Assembly: GCF_007753095.1 (NCBI RefSeq)
Contig: NZ_CP036348.1
Span: 4,092,001-4,156,000 of the forward strand
Direction: 5' to 3'
Source: Rosistilla carotiformis
GTDB taxonomy: Bacteria > Planctomycetota > Planctomycetia > Pirellulales > Pirellulaceae
DNA: 64,000 bases
Below, one piece after another: positions 18,594-26,420 of this stretch. The position numbers and the translations under genes are program-made. Below the pieces are notes generated by a model that saw nothing but the letters and a program-made list of their open reading frames with translations, was not told the DNA's origin and did no database searches. Each line of letters begins with the position of its first letter. Position 1 is the stretch's first letter.

Positions 18594-19532
18594 CTACAGA
18601 CGCCCCAACAGATCCGCCTTCTTCGATTCAAACTCTTGCTGGCTGATGTAGCCCTTCTCTAGCAGTCCTCCCAATCGATCCAACGTCTCGATCACATCCA
18701 CCCCCGCCGTGCCAGCGTCGGACCGGGAGCCCGAGTTCTGCGGTGCGTTGTGGGAGTTGGCGACCGGTTGTTGCGGCGGGTTGGGCGCAGGTTGGTGTGT
18801 CTGTTGTGGTGGGGCAGGAACGCCGTCGCGAGAGATCACCGGCAGCGTCGATAGATTGACAACGCCAAATTGACTGGTGAAGGTGATCGATCCCCCGCTG
18901 CCTTGCTGTTGGCTGAAGCCGCCGATTTGATGGTTCAACGTATCGTAGACCCATGTGCCGCCGCCGGTGTTGACGGCCAACCGATGGCTGTTGGCGAAGT
19001 AGGCATAACGGACATTGTTCTGCGAACCGATCGCGTTGGGGGAACCCATTTCGCTGGGCCACCAATTCTTCGTGGGATCCGGAACAAACAGGCTGTTGGT
19101 TGAACCGATTTGTCCGGCCGCTTGAGATTGGCTGCTGCTGCCCCCCTGCGATTGCGATTGGAACGAACCGCTAAAAGGAACCAATTGGTGGTTGTAAAGG
19201 GCGTCGGAAATGTCGGCGCACAGGCTGCTAACGCGATACTTCAATTGGTTGTTGAACAAATCGCTGACCATCGTCATCCCACCGCTCATCCATTGTCCCG
19301 ACCCGCCAAATTCGGGATGGTTGAATTGAGCCATCGATCCATTGCCGTTATGGACAGCGATCAGCATATGCGTGACCGCGTCGGTCGAGAGACCGTGCTG
19401 TTGCGACAGGCGTTGGACGAGTTCGTTACCCGCGGGCGATAGGTTTTGCACGATAGTTTCCGTTTCAAACGACAGTTCAAGGTGAGATTTGGCGAACTCA
19501 ACGTCCCCCGGAATTGGAACATCCCCAGTCAT
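18594..19532 (-). CDS. SHOCT-domain protein
   Basis: The ATG at 19532 gives 312 residues; an open extension further upstream would run into the divergent CoA-binding gene. The N-terminal half (ETIVQNLSPAGNELVQRLSQ..., VTHMLIAVHNGNGSMAQFNH) is a conserved planctomycete module I cannot name. The middle is a Gly/Ser/Gln-rich linker, then a beta-rich stretch (YAYFANSHRLAVNTGGGTWV). Pro/Gln-rich residues precede the C-terminal SHOCT motif (about 283-312: LDRLGGLLEKGYISQQEFES), a short module usually involved in oligomerisation. It has no signal peptide. The function is unknown. Confidence 0.72.
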   Translation of the reverse strand: MTGDVPIPGDVEFAKSHLELSFETETIVQNLSPAGNELVQRLSQQHGLSTDAVTHMLIAVHNGNGSMAQFNHPEFGGSGQWMSGGMTMVSDLFNNQLKYRVSSLCADISDALYNHQLVPFSGSFQSQSQGGSSSQSQAAGQIGSTNSLFVPDPTKNWWPSEMGSPNAIGSQNNVRYAYFANSHRLAVNTGGGTWVYDTLNHQIGGFSQQQGSGGSITFTSQFGVVNLSTLPVISRDGVPAPPQQTHQPAPNPPQQPVANSHNAPQNSGSRSDAGTAGVDVIETLDRLGGLLEKGYISQQEFESKKADLLGRL

Positions 19533-19761
19533 ACAAACCGAGGGATGGCCAACCTCAGTATAGTCATGAAGGCGTTCGACAGTAACGCGGCGTCGACGAC
19601 CGCGTCGCGAGACGAAAAGCGGGCTCCCAACACCCCAAATCCGACCAACCACCGATCCCCCGGCGATCACCTTTCTAAAATCCAACTTCCCGCGATAATG
19701 AAAGTAGGGCGGCGATTTGCTGCCCGTCGCCCCCGCAATGCCGCACGTGGAGCCCCGTTCG

Positions 19762-20160
19762 ATGAACGAAGACCAATTAAAAAGCTTTTTGTCCGCCCAG
19801 ACCTTTGCCGTCGCCGGCGCGTCGTCCAAACGTGAAAAATATGGGAACAAGGTCTTCCGCGCCCTGTTGGACAGCGGACGCGAGGTCTATCCATTGAATC
19901 CGGTCGCCGACGCGATCGAAGGGCATCGTGCTTTTGCCACGATCGCCGATCTGGCCGAAGTTCCCGAAGCCGTCTCGATCATCACGCCTCCTCAGGTGAC
20001 GCGGCGGATCGTCGACGATGCGATTCGGGCCGGCGTGAAACATGTTTGGATGCAGCCAGGTGCCGAAGACGAACAAGCCAGTCAAGCGGCTCGCGAGGCG
20101 GGGCTGAACGTGATCGATGACGGCAGCTGCATCCTGGTACTGCTGGCACGGATGGCATAA
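19762..20160 (+). CDS. CoA-binding protein (YccU-like)
   Basis: This 132-aa Rossmann-fold protein belongs to the CoA_binding family. The start at 19762 (GGAG about 12 nt upstream) gives MNEDQLKSFLSAQTFAVAGA, then the nucleotide-binding turn VAGASSKREKYGNKV, YPLNPVADAIEG and the C-terminal VKHVWMQPGAEDEQASQAAR. These match YccU and the N-domain of succinyl-CoA synthetase alpha. It probably binds CoA or a derivative; no catalytic role is established. It is divergent from the SHOCT gene. Confidence 0.88.
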   Translation: MNEDQLKSFLSAQTFAVAGASSKREKYGNKVFRALLDSGREVYPLNPVADAIEGHRAFATIADLAEVPEAVSIITPPQVTRRIVDDAIRAGVKHVWMQPGAEDEQASQAAREAGLNVIDDGSCILVLLARMA

Positions 20161-20239
20161 GCGCCGCAGCCGCAGCACGGTGCGAAGGACGCTACGCTGC
20201 GGTGATTTTAGTCAGCTTGCCGGTTCCCCAGAGACGACC

Positions 20240-20263
20240 ATGAAAACTCAGGTTCCGTTGTAA
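20240..20263 (+). CDS. Possible 7-codon leader ORF overlapping modA start
   Basis: ATG at 20240 opens a 7-residue frame (MKTQVPL) whose TAA stop overlaps the modA ATG as TAATG. This arrangement would permit translational coupling. No strong ribosome-binding site precedes it, and it may be chance. Confidence 0.25.
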   Translation: MKTQVPL

Positions 20264-21159
20264 TGTCGAAGGCTGTCGTTGCGATGTTGGGATCGGTTGC
20301 CTTGGTCGCAGCGTTGTTGTGCTCCTTGATTCACGCAGACCGTTCGAATCGCACGCCGCCACATCCTGGCGCGCCGCCCGCCGACGCTGCCTCGACGGCT
20401 TCGCAGGCTATCCATATTTATTGCGCGGCCAGTAATCAGGCGGTGCTCGAACCGATCCGCCAAGCGTACGAGCGATTGACCGGGACTTCGATCCGCGTTC
20501 AATACGGTCCCTCGCAAACGTTGCTCGCTCAGTTGGAGTTAACTCACCACGGCGATCTCTACCTGCCTGCGGATGAGAGTTATTTGGTGACGGCGAAAGC
20601 GCGTGGACTGGTAGCAGAGATCCTGCCACTTGCAACGATGCAGGTAGGCGTTGTTGTGAAGCGAGGCAATCCGAAGGGGATCGTCCAACTGAAATCGTTG
20701 CTCGCCGATAACGTCCGTTTGGTACAAGCGAGTCCCGATGCCGCCGCCGCTGGAAAGATCGCCCGCGATCACCTGACGCAAACCGGGCAATGGGCGGCAG
20801 TCGCCGAGGCGACAACTGCGTTTCGCGGCACGGTTATCGAAGTCACCAACGATGTTCAGGTGGGATCCGCCGATGCGGGGATCGCCTACGATGCCGTACT
20901 GCATTCTTACCCGGATCTCGAATTTGTCGCGATCGATGCGTTACGCAACGCGATCGGAAAGGTGTCCCTTGGAGTTCTGGAATCCTCACAAAATCGAGAC
21001 AAAACGCTCCACTTTGCCCGCTTTGTTGCTGCACGAGATCAAGGCCTGAAGATCTATCGCGAACATGGGTTTCACGTTTCCGACGGAGCTCCCGGGTTGG
21101 ATGTTCCCGAGTTGTCAGTCCCCACAGGCTCGATGTTCGGCCCAGCGTCCCAGAGATGA
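20263..21159 (+). CDS. modA: Molybdate ABC transporter substrate-binding protein
   Basis: This 298-aa periplasmic protein has an N-terminal signal (VVAMLGSVALVAALLCSLIHA) and then a ModA-type binding domain: IHIYCAASNQAVLEPIRQAY, GDLYLPADESYL, VVKRGNPKGI and VQVGSADAGIAYDAVL, the usual oxyanion-site and hinge segments. It should capture molybdate or tungstate for the ModBC importer that follows. The last 15 residues (LSVPTGSMFGPASQR) look like the beginning of a second copy of the domain that is cut off by the stop. The gene order modA-modB-modC confirms the assignment. Confidence 0.88.
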   Translation: MSKAVVAMLGSVALVAALLCSLIHADRSNRTPPHPGAPPADAASTASQAIHIYCAASNQAVLEPIRQAYERLTGTSIRVQYGPSQTLLAQLELTHHGDLYLPADESYLVTAKARGLVAEILPLATMQVGVVVKRGNPKGIVQLKSLLADNVRLVQASPDAAAAGKIARDHLTQTGQWAAVAEATTAFRGTVIEVTNDVQVGSADAGIAYDAVLHSYPDLEFVAIDALRNAIGKVSLGVLESSQNRDKTLHFARFVAARDQGLKIYREHGFHVSDGAPGLDVPELSVPTGSMFGPASQR

Positions 21160-21325
21160 ACTCCATGTGGACCGGATCGCTCGACGCCGCGGTCGTCTAT
21201 CATGGTCACGCTGGCCGACACTGCCGAACAATACAGCGCAGCGACGATGGAAGGTTTCCGTTGGAAGATCGGTCTCCTCGAACGGCCCCGTTTCGATAGA
21301 TTTCGTATTAGGTTCCCTTGCCCCC
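21160..21325 (+). pseudogene. Possible remnant of a second ModA-type domain
   Basis: Between the modA stop and the modB start, the +1 frame contains PEMNSMWTGSLDAAVVYHGH, which resembles the late ModA segment where Asp-Ala-x-(V/I)-Y sits in the hinge (compare SADAGIAYDAV in the intact domain). Together with the domain-opening-like tail of modA this suggests a tandem second domain that lost most of its middle and its frame. This rests on short motifs only. Confidence 0.4.
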
Positions 21326-22183
21326 ATGACACTCCAACGCACGCGTTTTCGAAGATTGAGGGATGTCGTCTTCTATTTCGTGGTCGCGGGACTGTCGGCA
21401 AATTTCATTCTGCTGATCGTGTTGCTGTTGGTCGCCGACCTGTTGTTTACGTCGCCGACGGAGTTTATCGCGGCGTTGAAGAAGCCGGAGATTCAATCCG
21501 CGTTTCGATTGACGATGACCAGCTGCACGATCGCTGCGGTGCTGTCGCTGTGGATCGCAACCCCGCTGGGTTACGCCTTAGCCCGCTACCGATTTCCCGG
21601 CCGCGCGGTGATCGACACGATCGTCGACATTCCGATCGTATTGCCGCCGTTGGTGCTTGGACTGAGTCTATTGATCCTGTTCCACCAGCCGTTTCCGTTT
21701 TCGCAGTGGCTGTTCCCCGGTTCCGATTGGCGGCTAGAAACTTGGTTGCAGGAATCGCTTGGTTTTCAGGTGACGTTTCGCTGGCCGGCGGTGATCTTGG
21801 CGCAGTTTGCCGTCGCGTGTGCGTTTGCCGTGCGGACGATGCGCGTGACGTTTGACCAGATCGACCCGCGAGCCGAAGACGTCGCCCGCACGCTCGGTTG
21901 CACTCGCGGGCAAGCGTTTTTGTACGTTGCGCTGCCGCAAGCTTGGCGGGGAATGATCGCCGCCGGAACGATCGCCTGGGCGAGGGCGCTTGGCGAATTC
22001 GGTCCGATCCTTGTCTTCGCGGGCTCCACGCGGTTCCGAACCGAGGTCCTCTCGACAACTGTCTTTTTGGAATTGAGCGTCGGGCAATTGGATGCCGCCG
22101 TTGCCGTGTCGTTGTTAATGGTCGCGATGGCGATCATCGTCTTGGTGACGCTTCGTTGGATCGGTGCGGGGCTGTCGACATGA
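21326..22183 (+). CDS. modB: Molybdate ABC transporter permease
   Basis: This 285-aa inner-membrane permease has about six TM helices. The BPD-type EAA loop is visible as EDVARTLGCTRGQAFLYVALPQAWRG, followed by the ModB-typical WARALGEFGPILVFAG. The start at 21326 was chosen because it precedes the first TM by a short basic segment; longer frames have no supporting sequence. The last codons overlap the modC start as ATGA, so the two are translationally coupled. Confidence 0.9.
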   Translation: MTLQRTRFRRLRDVVFYFVVAGLSANFILLIVLLLVADLLFTSPTEFIAALKKPEIQSAFRLTMTSCTIAAVLSLWIATPLGYALARYRFPGRAVIDTIVDIPIVLPPLVLGLSLLILFHQPFPFSQWLFPGSDWRLETWLQESLGFQVTFRWPAVILAQFAVACAFAVRTMRVTFDQIDPRAEDVARTLGCTRGQAFLYVALPQAWRGMIAAGTIAWARALGEFGPILVFAGSTRFRTEVLSTTVFLELSVGQLDAAVAVSLLMVAMAIIVLVTLRWIGAGLST

Positions 22184-22833
22184 TCGAAATCGAAGACGCA
22201 ACCATCGCGGCCGGATCCTTTTCACTGCGTGCGATCAACCTACGCGTGGAGACGGGCGAATATGCCGTCGTGATGGGGAAGACAGGGATCGGCAAGACGA
22301 CGATTCTTGAATCAATCTGCGGTTTGAGAAAGCTGCGCAGCGGGACGATCAAGATCGCTGGCGTCGATGTCACCCGATGGTCCGCTGCGGATCGCAACGT
22401 CGGATACGTGCCGCAAGATCTCGCCCTATTCCCCACGATGACCGTCCGGCAACATTTACAATTTGCGATGCGGCTGCGCAAAACCGACGCGACAAAAATG
22501 AAGCAACGTGTCGACGAGATCGCTGATATTTTACAAATCAGTCCGTTGTTGGGCCGCAACGTCCGAGGCCTCAGCGGCGGCGAGGCTCAACGAGTGGCCC
22601 TAGGACGCGCACTGACGTTTGGCCCTTCGGTCCTATTGCTCGACGAACCCCTCAGCGCGCTCGATGCGGCGACTCGTCAAGCCGCACAAACAATGTTGCG
22701 GGAGATCAATCGTCAGACCGGAGTCACGGTGTTGCATGTGACGCATGATCCATCGGAGGCGCAGTCGATGGCGGACCGTCGCTTTTGTATCGCTTCGGAG
22801 GATGGCGTCGCAAGCGTGCAGGTAATTCGTTGA
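22180..22833 (+). CDS. modC: Molybdate ABC transporter ATPase, short form
   Basis: This 217-aa ATPase has Walker A G33-K-T-G-I-G-K-T40, Q-loop VPQDLAL, signature L131-S-G-G-E135, Walker B LLLDEP (Asp155-Glu156) and switch His189 in HVTHD. It energises ModB. E. coli ModC is about 350 residues; this protein ends after the ATPase domain and lacks the C-terminal TOBE/Mop molybdate-sensing domain, so feedback by intracellular molybdate binding seems absent. Its ATG overlaps the modB stop by 4 bp. Confidence 0.88.
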   Translation: MIEIEDATIAAGSFSLRAINLRVETGEYAVVMGKTGIGKTTILESICGLRKLRSGTIKIAGVDVTRWSAADRNVGYVPQDLALFPTMTVRQHLQFAMRLRKTDATKMKQRVDEIADILQISPLLGRNVRGLSGGEAQRVALGRALTFGPSVLLLDEPLSALDAATRQAAQTMLREINRQTGVTVLHVTHDPSEAQSMADRRFCIASEDGVASVQVIR

Positions 22834-22946
22834 ACCTACCAACACGAACCGCAAGCGAGTGAATGAGTAATCCCACAAATGCCGGAAACGCGATCCGAAG
22901 ACGGATCGCGTTCGACGAAACCTTACGTGGACGGGCGTTTGCCCTC

Positions 22947-24446
22947 CTAGTAATTCCAAGCCAAACCGAAGTTCAACGCCTGGATCCAATACGACGTGTC
23001 GTCAAACTTGACGATCGGGTGGCTGGTCGACGTCGTGCTCAGATCGGTCGTCGTCGTATCCATGATCCCCGAAGGCTGGACGACGTTGGTAAACAACTGA
23101 AAACTGTAGCCGATCGAAAGATCGACGCCTGGGCAAACGGCATAGCCAAGCTTCAAATCGAATTCGGGGGCCACGGAAAACTTGCTGCTGCTGGTGTCGC
23201 CAATGTTCGAATTCCGAGCGAAGAAGCCTTCATCGCTAAGCGCCTCGATCCCGCCACTGGTACGAACCGTGTTGCCACGGATCGCCGCCTCGCGATGCAT
23301 TGAACCGAAACCAATCTTCGTTAACATCGTCCACGACCAACAGCCTTCGCGATAGAAGCTGTCGAAGCCAAAGGTCGCTCCATGGAACTCGTTCTTCGCT
23401 TGGAAGGAATCGGTGATCTGCAGGCGTTGGCCAGCGCGAGTCCCGCCGTCGAGCCCTAACGAATCGACCGACATCGTCAGGCTTTCGTTGATCCGAGCGG
23501 TTTGATAACCCCAGAACGCATCGACCCGTCCGCCTAGCCCCGTACGCCATTTCTGACGCAGCAACGCATCGCCACCATAAGCTTCGGACCGCGTTTGGAT
23601 GTTGATGCTGCCCGTGGTTTCGTTTGGTTCGACGATCAAAAACGCGTCGGCTTCGTTGTTCAATCCTGCGTTGTTAAATGGCACAGCAAGATAGTCGCCC
23701 GATCCATCGTCGGCAAAGGAATAATCAAACGTCTCGTCACCGACGCCCCAGAAACGCAACAGGATCGAACGGCATTGGAAATCATCCATCCAGATGCCCA
23801 GTTGAGCCCGACCGCCGGAGGTCATTTCGCCGCGCGTCAGCCCGCCGACTAAAATCGTTGTGGTCGCTTGGCCCAGCTCTCCCGCAACTCCCACTGCGGT
23901 CGTTCCCGGACTGCTGGTGACCAATGGCGGCAGGGTCTGCCCGCGTCGCCAGTACATCGAATATTCGAGCGAACCAAACAATCGCTGGCAGGGCATTCCG
24001 TACCCGAAGCAGGGATTGCAGACGGTCGGTCCGCAGCCACCGCACGTTGGCGAACCGCAGCATCCGCCTCCCATCGAATCGCAGTAGCCACCGGAATCAC
24101 ACCCCGGCGAACCATAATCCGGGCCCATGTCCAGCACCGAAGGTTCTTGGGACAATTCAATCACTTCGTAATCGACCTGCCGAACGACTTCGGGAGCCGC
24201 CGGTTGCCGTGTGGGTTCACTGGCCCGGTGACTGTTGGCGACCGGGCTGCTTTGCAACTTGGTCGCTGGAGCGGTACCCGATTCCAGCACGGGAGGTGCG
24301 TAGGTTCCACGGGTCGTCTCGCGTTGCCGCGTTTGTGCCGTCGCGGTGGCGGAAAAAACGATCGCGATGCACGCGGCCCAAGCGAGGGCTGCAGCGACGA
24401 ATTTCCGTGGTTGACTGGTTGGAATAGTGGCCATCGGCATGTTCAT
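22947..24446 (-). CDS. BBP7-family outer-membrane beta-barrel protein
   Basis: The ATG at 24446 gives 499 residues with a signal peptide (KFVAAALAWAACIAIVFSAT). A Cys/Gly-rich segment follows at about 125-165 (several C-x-x-C and C-C pairs), then the BBP7 barrel: LFGSLEYSMYWRRGQTLPPL, LVTSSPGTTAVGVAGE, GGRAQLGIWMDD, YGGDALLRQKWRTG, and a C-terminal LNFGLAWNY with terminal aromatic residues. The Cys-rich segment is probably disulfide-stabilised in the periplasm. It is convergent with modC. Function is unknown beyond outer-membrane location by family. Confidence 0.85.
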   Translation of the reverse strand: MNMPMATIPTSQPRKFVAAALAWAACIAIVFSATATAQTRQRETTRGTYAPPVLESGTAPATKLQSSPVANSHRASEPTRQPAAPEVVRQVDYEVIELSQEPSVLDMGPDYGSPGCDSGGYCDSMGGGCCGSPTCGGCGPTVCNPCFGYGMPCQRLFGSLEYSMYWRRGQTLPPLVTSSPGTTAVGVAGELGQATTTILVGGLTRGEMTSGGRAQLGIWMDDFQCRSILLRFWGVGDETFDYSFADDGSGDYLAVPFNNAGLNNEADAFLIVEPNETTGSINIQTRSEAYGGDALLRQKWRTGLGGRVDAFWGYQTARINESLTMSVDSLGLDGGTRAGQRLQITDSFQAKNEFHGATFGFDSFYREGCWSWTMLTKIGFGSMHREAAIRGNTVRTSGGIEALSDEGFFARNSNIGDTSSSKFSVAPEFDLKLGYAVCPGVDLSIGYSFQLFTNVVQPSGIMDTTTTDLSTTSTSHPIVKFDDTSYWIQALNFGLAWNY

Positions 24447-24656
24447 TCTGCATTGGCTGAAAGACTCGATTCTCGCGACACCCGCCCCCGGAGCGCATGT
24501 CGCCTGTACAGAGAAGTATCGGTCATGCCGATAATGCAGATTAAGCAAACCTGGTAGAATTTGCGGGTTGCGCCATGTCTAACGCCTCCCGTCGAGGCCA
24601 TCCATGGCTGCTAGCAGCCGCGCCACGTTGGGTCGATCAATGAAACGCATGCTTGA

Positions 24657-25772
24657 CTACTTCGTCAATGTCAGCGTGTATTCGATCAGATCGATCAATT
24701 GGGGAACGGTCATCAAACGCTGCAAATCCTGAGGCATCAGCGACTTTGCTTGCTTTTGGAACAGCTCGATATCATCGCGAGCCACCGTCTTGTCGATCCC
24801 TTCGGCATTCCGCAGCGTCACCGCGGCATCGGTTTCGCTGACCAACAGACCGGTCGTTGCATCGCCATCGATCGTCAGCAGCGAATAGGTTTCAAAGTTA
24901 TGGCTGACCGCCGCGCTGGGGTTTAAAACAGCGACATACATCGCTTCGCGCGACAGCTTGCTTCCGATCTCCGACAGATCCGGGCCGACCTCTTTCCCCT
25001 CCCCCTTCACCTTATGACAGTTGATGCAGGTTCCCGATTTGCGAAACACGATCGCCCCGGCGACCGGATCACCTTGCTTTTGGATCAGCTCCGAAATAGG
25101 CGGCAGCGGTTGGCTGTCGGCCGTCGCGGGCAGCTGTAGGTACTTCGCGGCTTCGGCGACGATTGATTTGTCATCGGAGCCGAACAACGCGTTGGCAGCG
25201 GCGAAGTTCAGGTCGGCCGGCAGTTTGCCATCGGCGACGATCTTCAGCAACGCCCGCTGGCCATCGCTGCGACGCGCGATTCCGGCGACCGCCGCGGCGC
25301 GCAGTTCGGCCGACTTGTCCGACGCCGCGATCAGGGGCATCAGAATCTCCTGCGTCTTAGTTCCTCCAACCCGACCAATCAACGCGACCGCAGCGACCGC
25401 GTGATCGTTCGCTTCCGCCGAGATCAAATCGATCAACAACTCCTGGCGGTCGAGTTTGAACAGCAATTCTGCCGCCCGCACGCCCGCAGTTTCGTCGGCG
25501 TGCGCGATCGCAAACTCGGACAGCTCACCCGCGACGTCGGTTAACCCGAAGCGTTCGATCAGTTCAAAATATTGCTCCGTCCCCGGTTGGGATCGCAGAT
25601 AGCGAAGCAGCGCCGCTTTGGCCGGTGCGGATGACTCGATCTTAAAGTCTTTGATTCGCAACACCGTTTCGACGATCAATTTGTCGCGTGGACTGAGCGG
25701 CGTCGGCTCTTGGCCAAACGCAATCGCCCCCATAGCGAAACAAACGACGATCGACAGCGGAATACGAAACAT
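24657..25772 (-). CDS. Secreted HEAT-repeat cytochrome c
   Basis: The protein has 371 residues from the ATG at 25772 (MFRIPLSIVVCFAMGAIAFG signal peptide); an in-frame ATG at 25805 adds 11 residues. Residues about 40-220 are HEAT-like helices. The heme c site is C249-I-N-C252-H253, followed by GEGKEVGPDLSEIG and AVLNPSAAVSHNFETYSLLT, the PVC-type cytochrome signature also seen in the larger gene at 8293. It lacks the propeller, so it looks like a stand-alone form of that C-terminal half. It is probably a periplasmic electron carrier. Confidence 0.85.
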   Translation of the reverse strand: MFRIPLSIVVCFAMGAIAFGQEPTPLSPRDKLIVETVLRIKDFKIESSAPAKAALLRYLRSQPGTEQYFELIERFGLTDVAGELSEFAIAHADETAGVRAAELLFKLDRQELLIDLISAEANDHAVAAVALIGRVGGTKTQEILMPLIAASDKSAELRAAAVAGIARRSDGQRALLKIVADGKLPADLNFAAANALFGSDDKSIVAEAAKYLQLPATADSQPLPPISELIQKQGDPVAGAIVFRKSGTCINCHKVKGEGKEVGPDLSEIGSKLSREAMYVAVLNPSAAVSHNFETYSLLTIDGDATTGLLVSETDAAVTLRNAEGIDKTVARDDIELFQKQAKSLMPQDLQRLMTVPQLIDLIEYTLTLTK

Positions 25773-26420
25773 AAACAGACCGTGTGGGAATCCAAGGGAA
25801 AACAAAGCGGCAGGCGCGGCAACCGTGCTAACGCGACAACAAATGCGCTGCGCGATAAGAAGGTAGGAGATTCAACTTCGGCAAATGAAATCGAGCGGGA
25901 ACGTGTCAGTTTAGGCAGTTTACCCATGAAAGTGTACAACAAAAGCATCGCACGCTACATGAGCAACTGGAATCGACATTTCAAAGTGACAGTTGACGCA
26001 ACGAAGGATTTTGGATGCGATCAGAAAACCACAGGTTGGGTCGGCACCGCCTTCTAAAGATACCAGATATCTGTCCGGCTCTTTAAGAACTGGATGCATG
26101 ATTGAAGTGCTCCAGTCGCTGGCTGCATATCACAGGCCGGAGGCCGACAAATCGAGTGCCGACGGCGCGAACCGCCGGTTGCTTGTGCGCGAACAAACTA
26201 ACAGGCCGCGGGCCGACACACATCCATCGCCCGCATGTCCCGGCCTTCGGCCTCTCGGCTATGGAGCCTTCTCGGGACCAAAGGCTTACGCCTCCGCAGT
26301 TCTTATGTCGGCCTCCGGCCTTCGAAGTGATCCTGCGGCTCGCGCCGCAGGCTTTATGCGATCGCGAGCTCCGCGGCTTTGAACTTACGTGCTACCGAGG
26401 GCAGATGGTAGCAGCTTTCG
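25773..26420. other. Long intergenic region with foldback repeats
   Basis: This 648-bp stretch has no convincing gene. The left half is comparatively A+T-rich and unstructured. The right half (from about 26130) is packed with short GC-rich inverted repeats, annotated separately. Short open frames here have repeat-like composition and are not credible proteins. Confidence 0.6.
26133..26351. repeat. Foldback/REP-like palindrome cluster
   Basis: AGGCCGGAGGCCGACA at 26134-26149 is the exact inverse of the 16-mer TGTCGGCCTCCGGCCT near 26306-26321. Between them lie a related AGGCCGCGGGCCGACA (about 26203) and CGGCCTTCGGCC (about 26241). A further perfect 8-bp hairpin (CCTGCGGC, 4-nt loop, GCCGCAGG) occupies 26332-26351. 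The cluster resembles a decayed miniature foldback element. No terminal duplication was found. Confidence 0.6.

Noticed and set aside
20161-20239. Moco riboswitch upstream of modA
   Set aside because: Only one simple hairpin is present; the multi-stem layout of the Moco motif is not visible.
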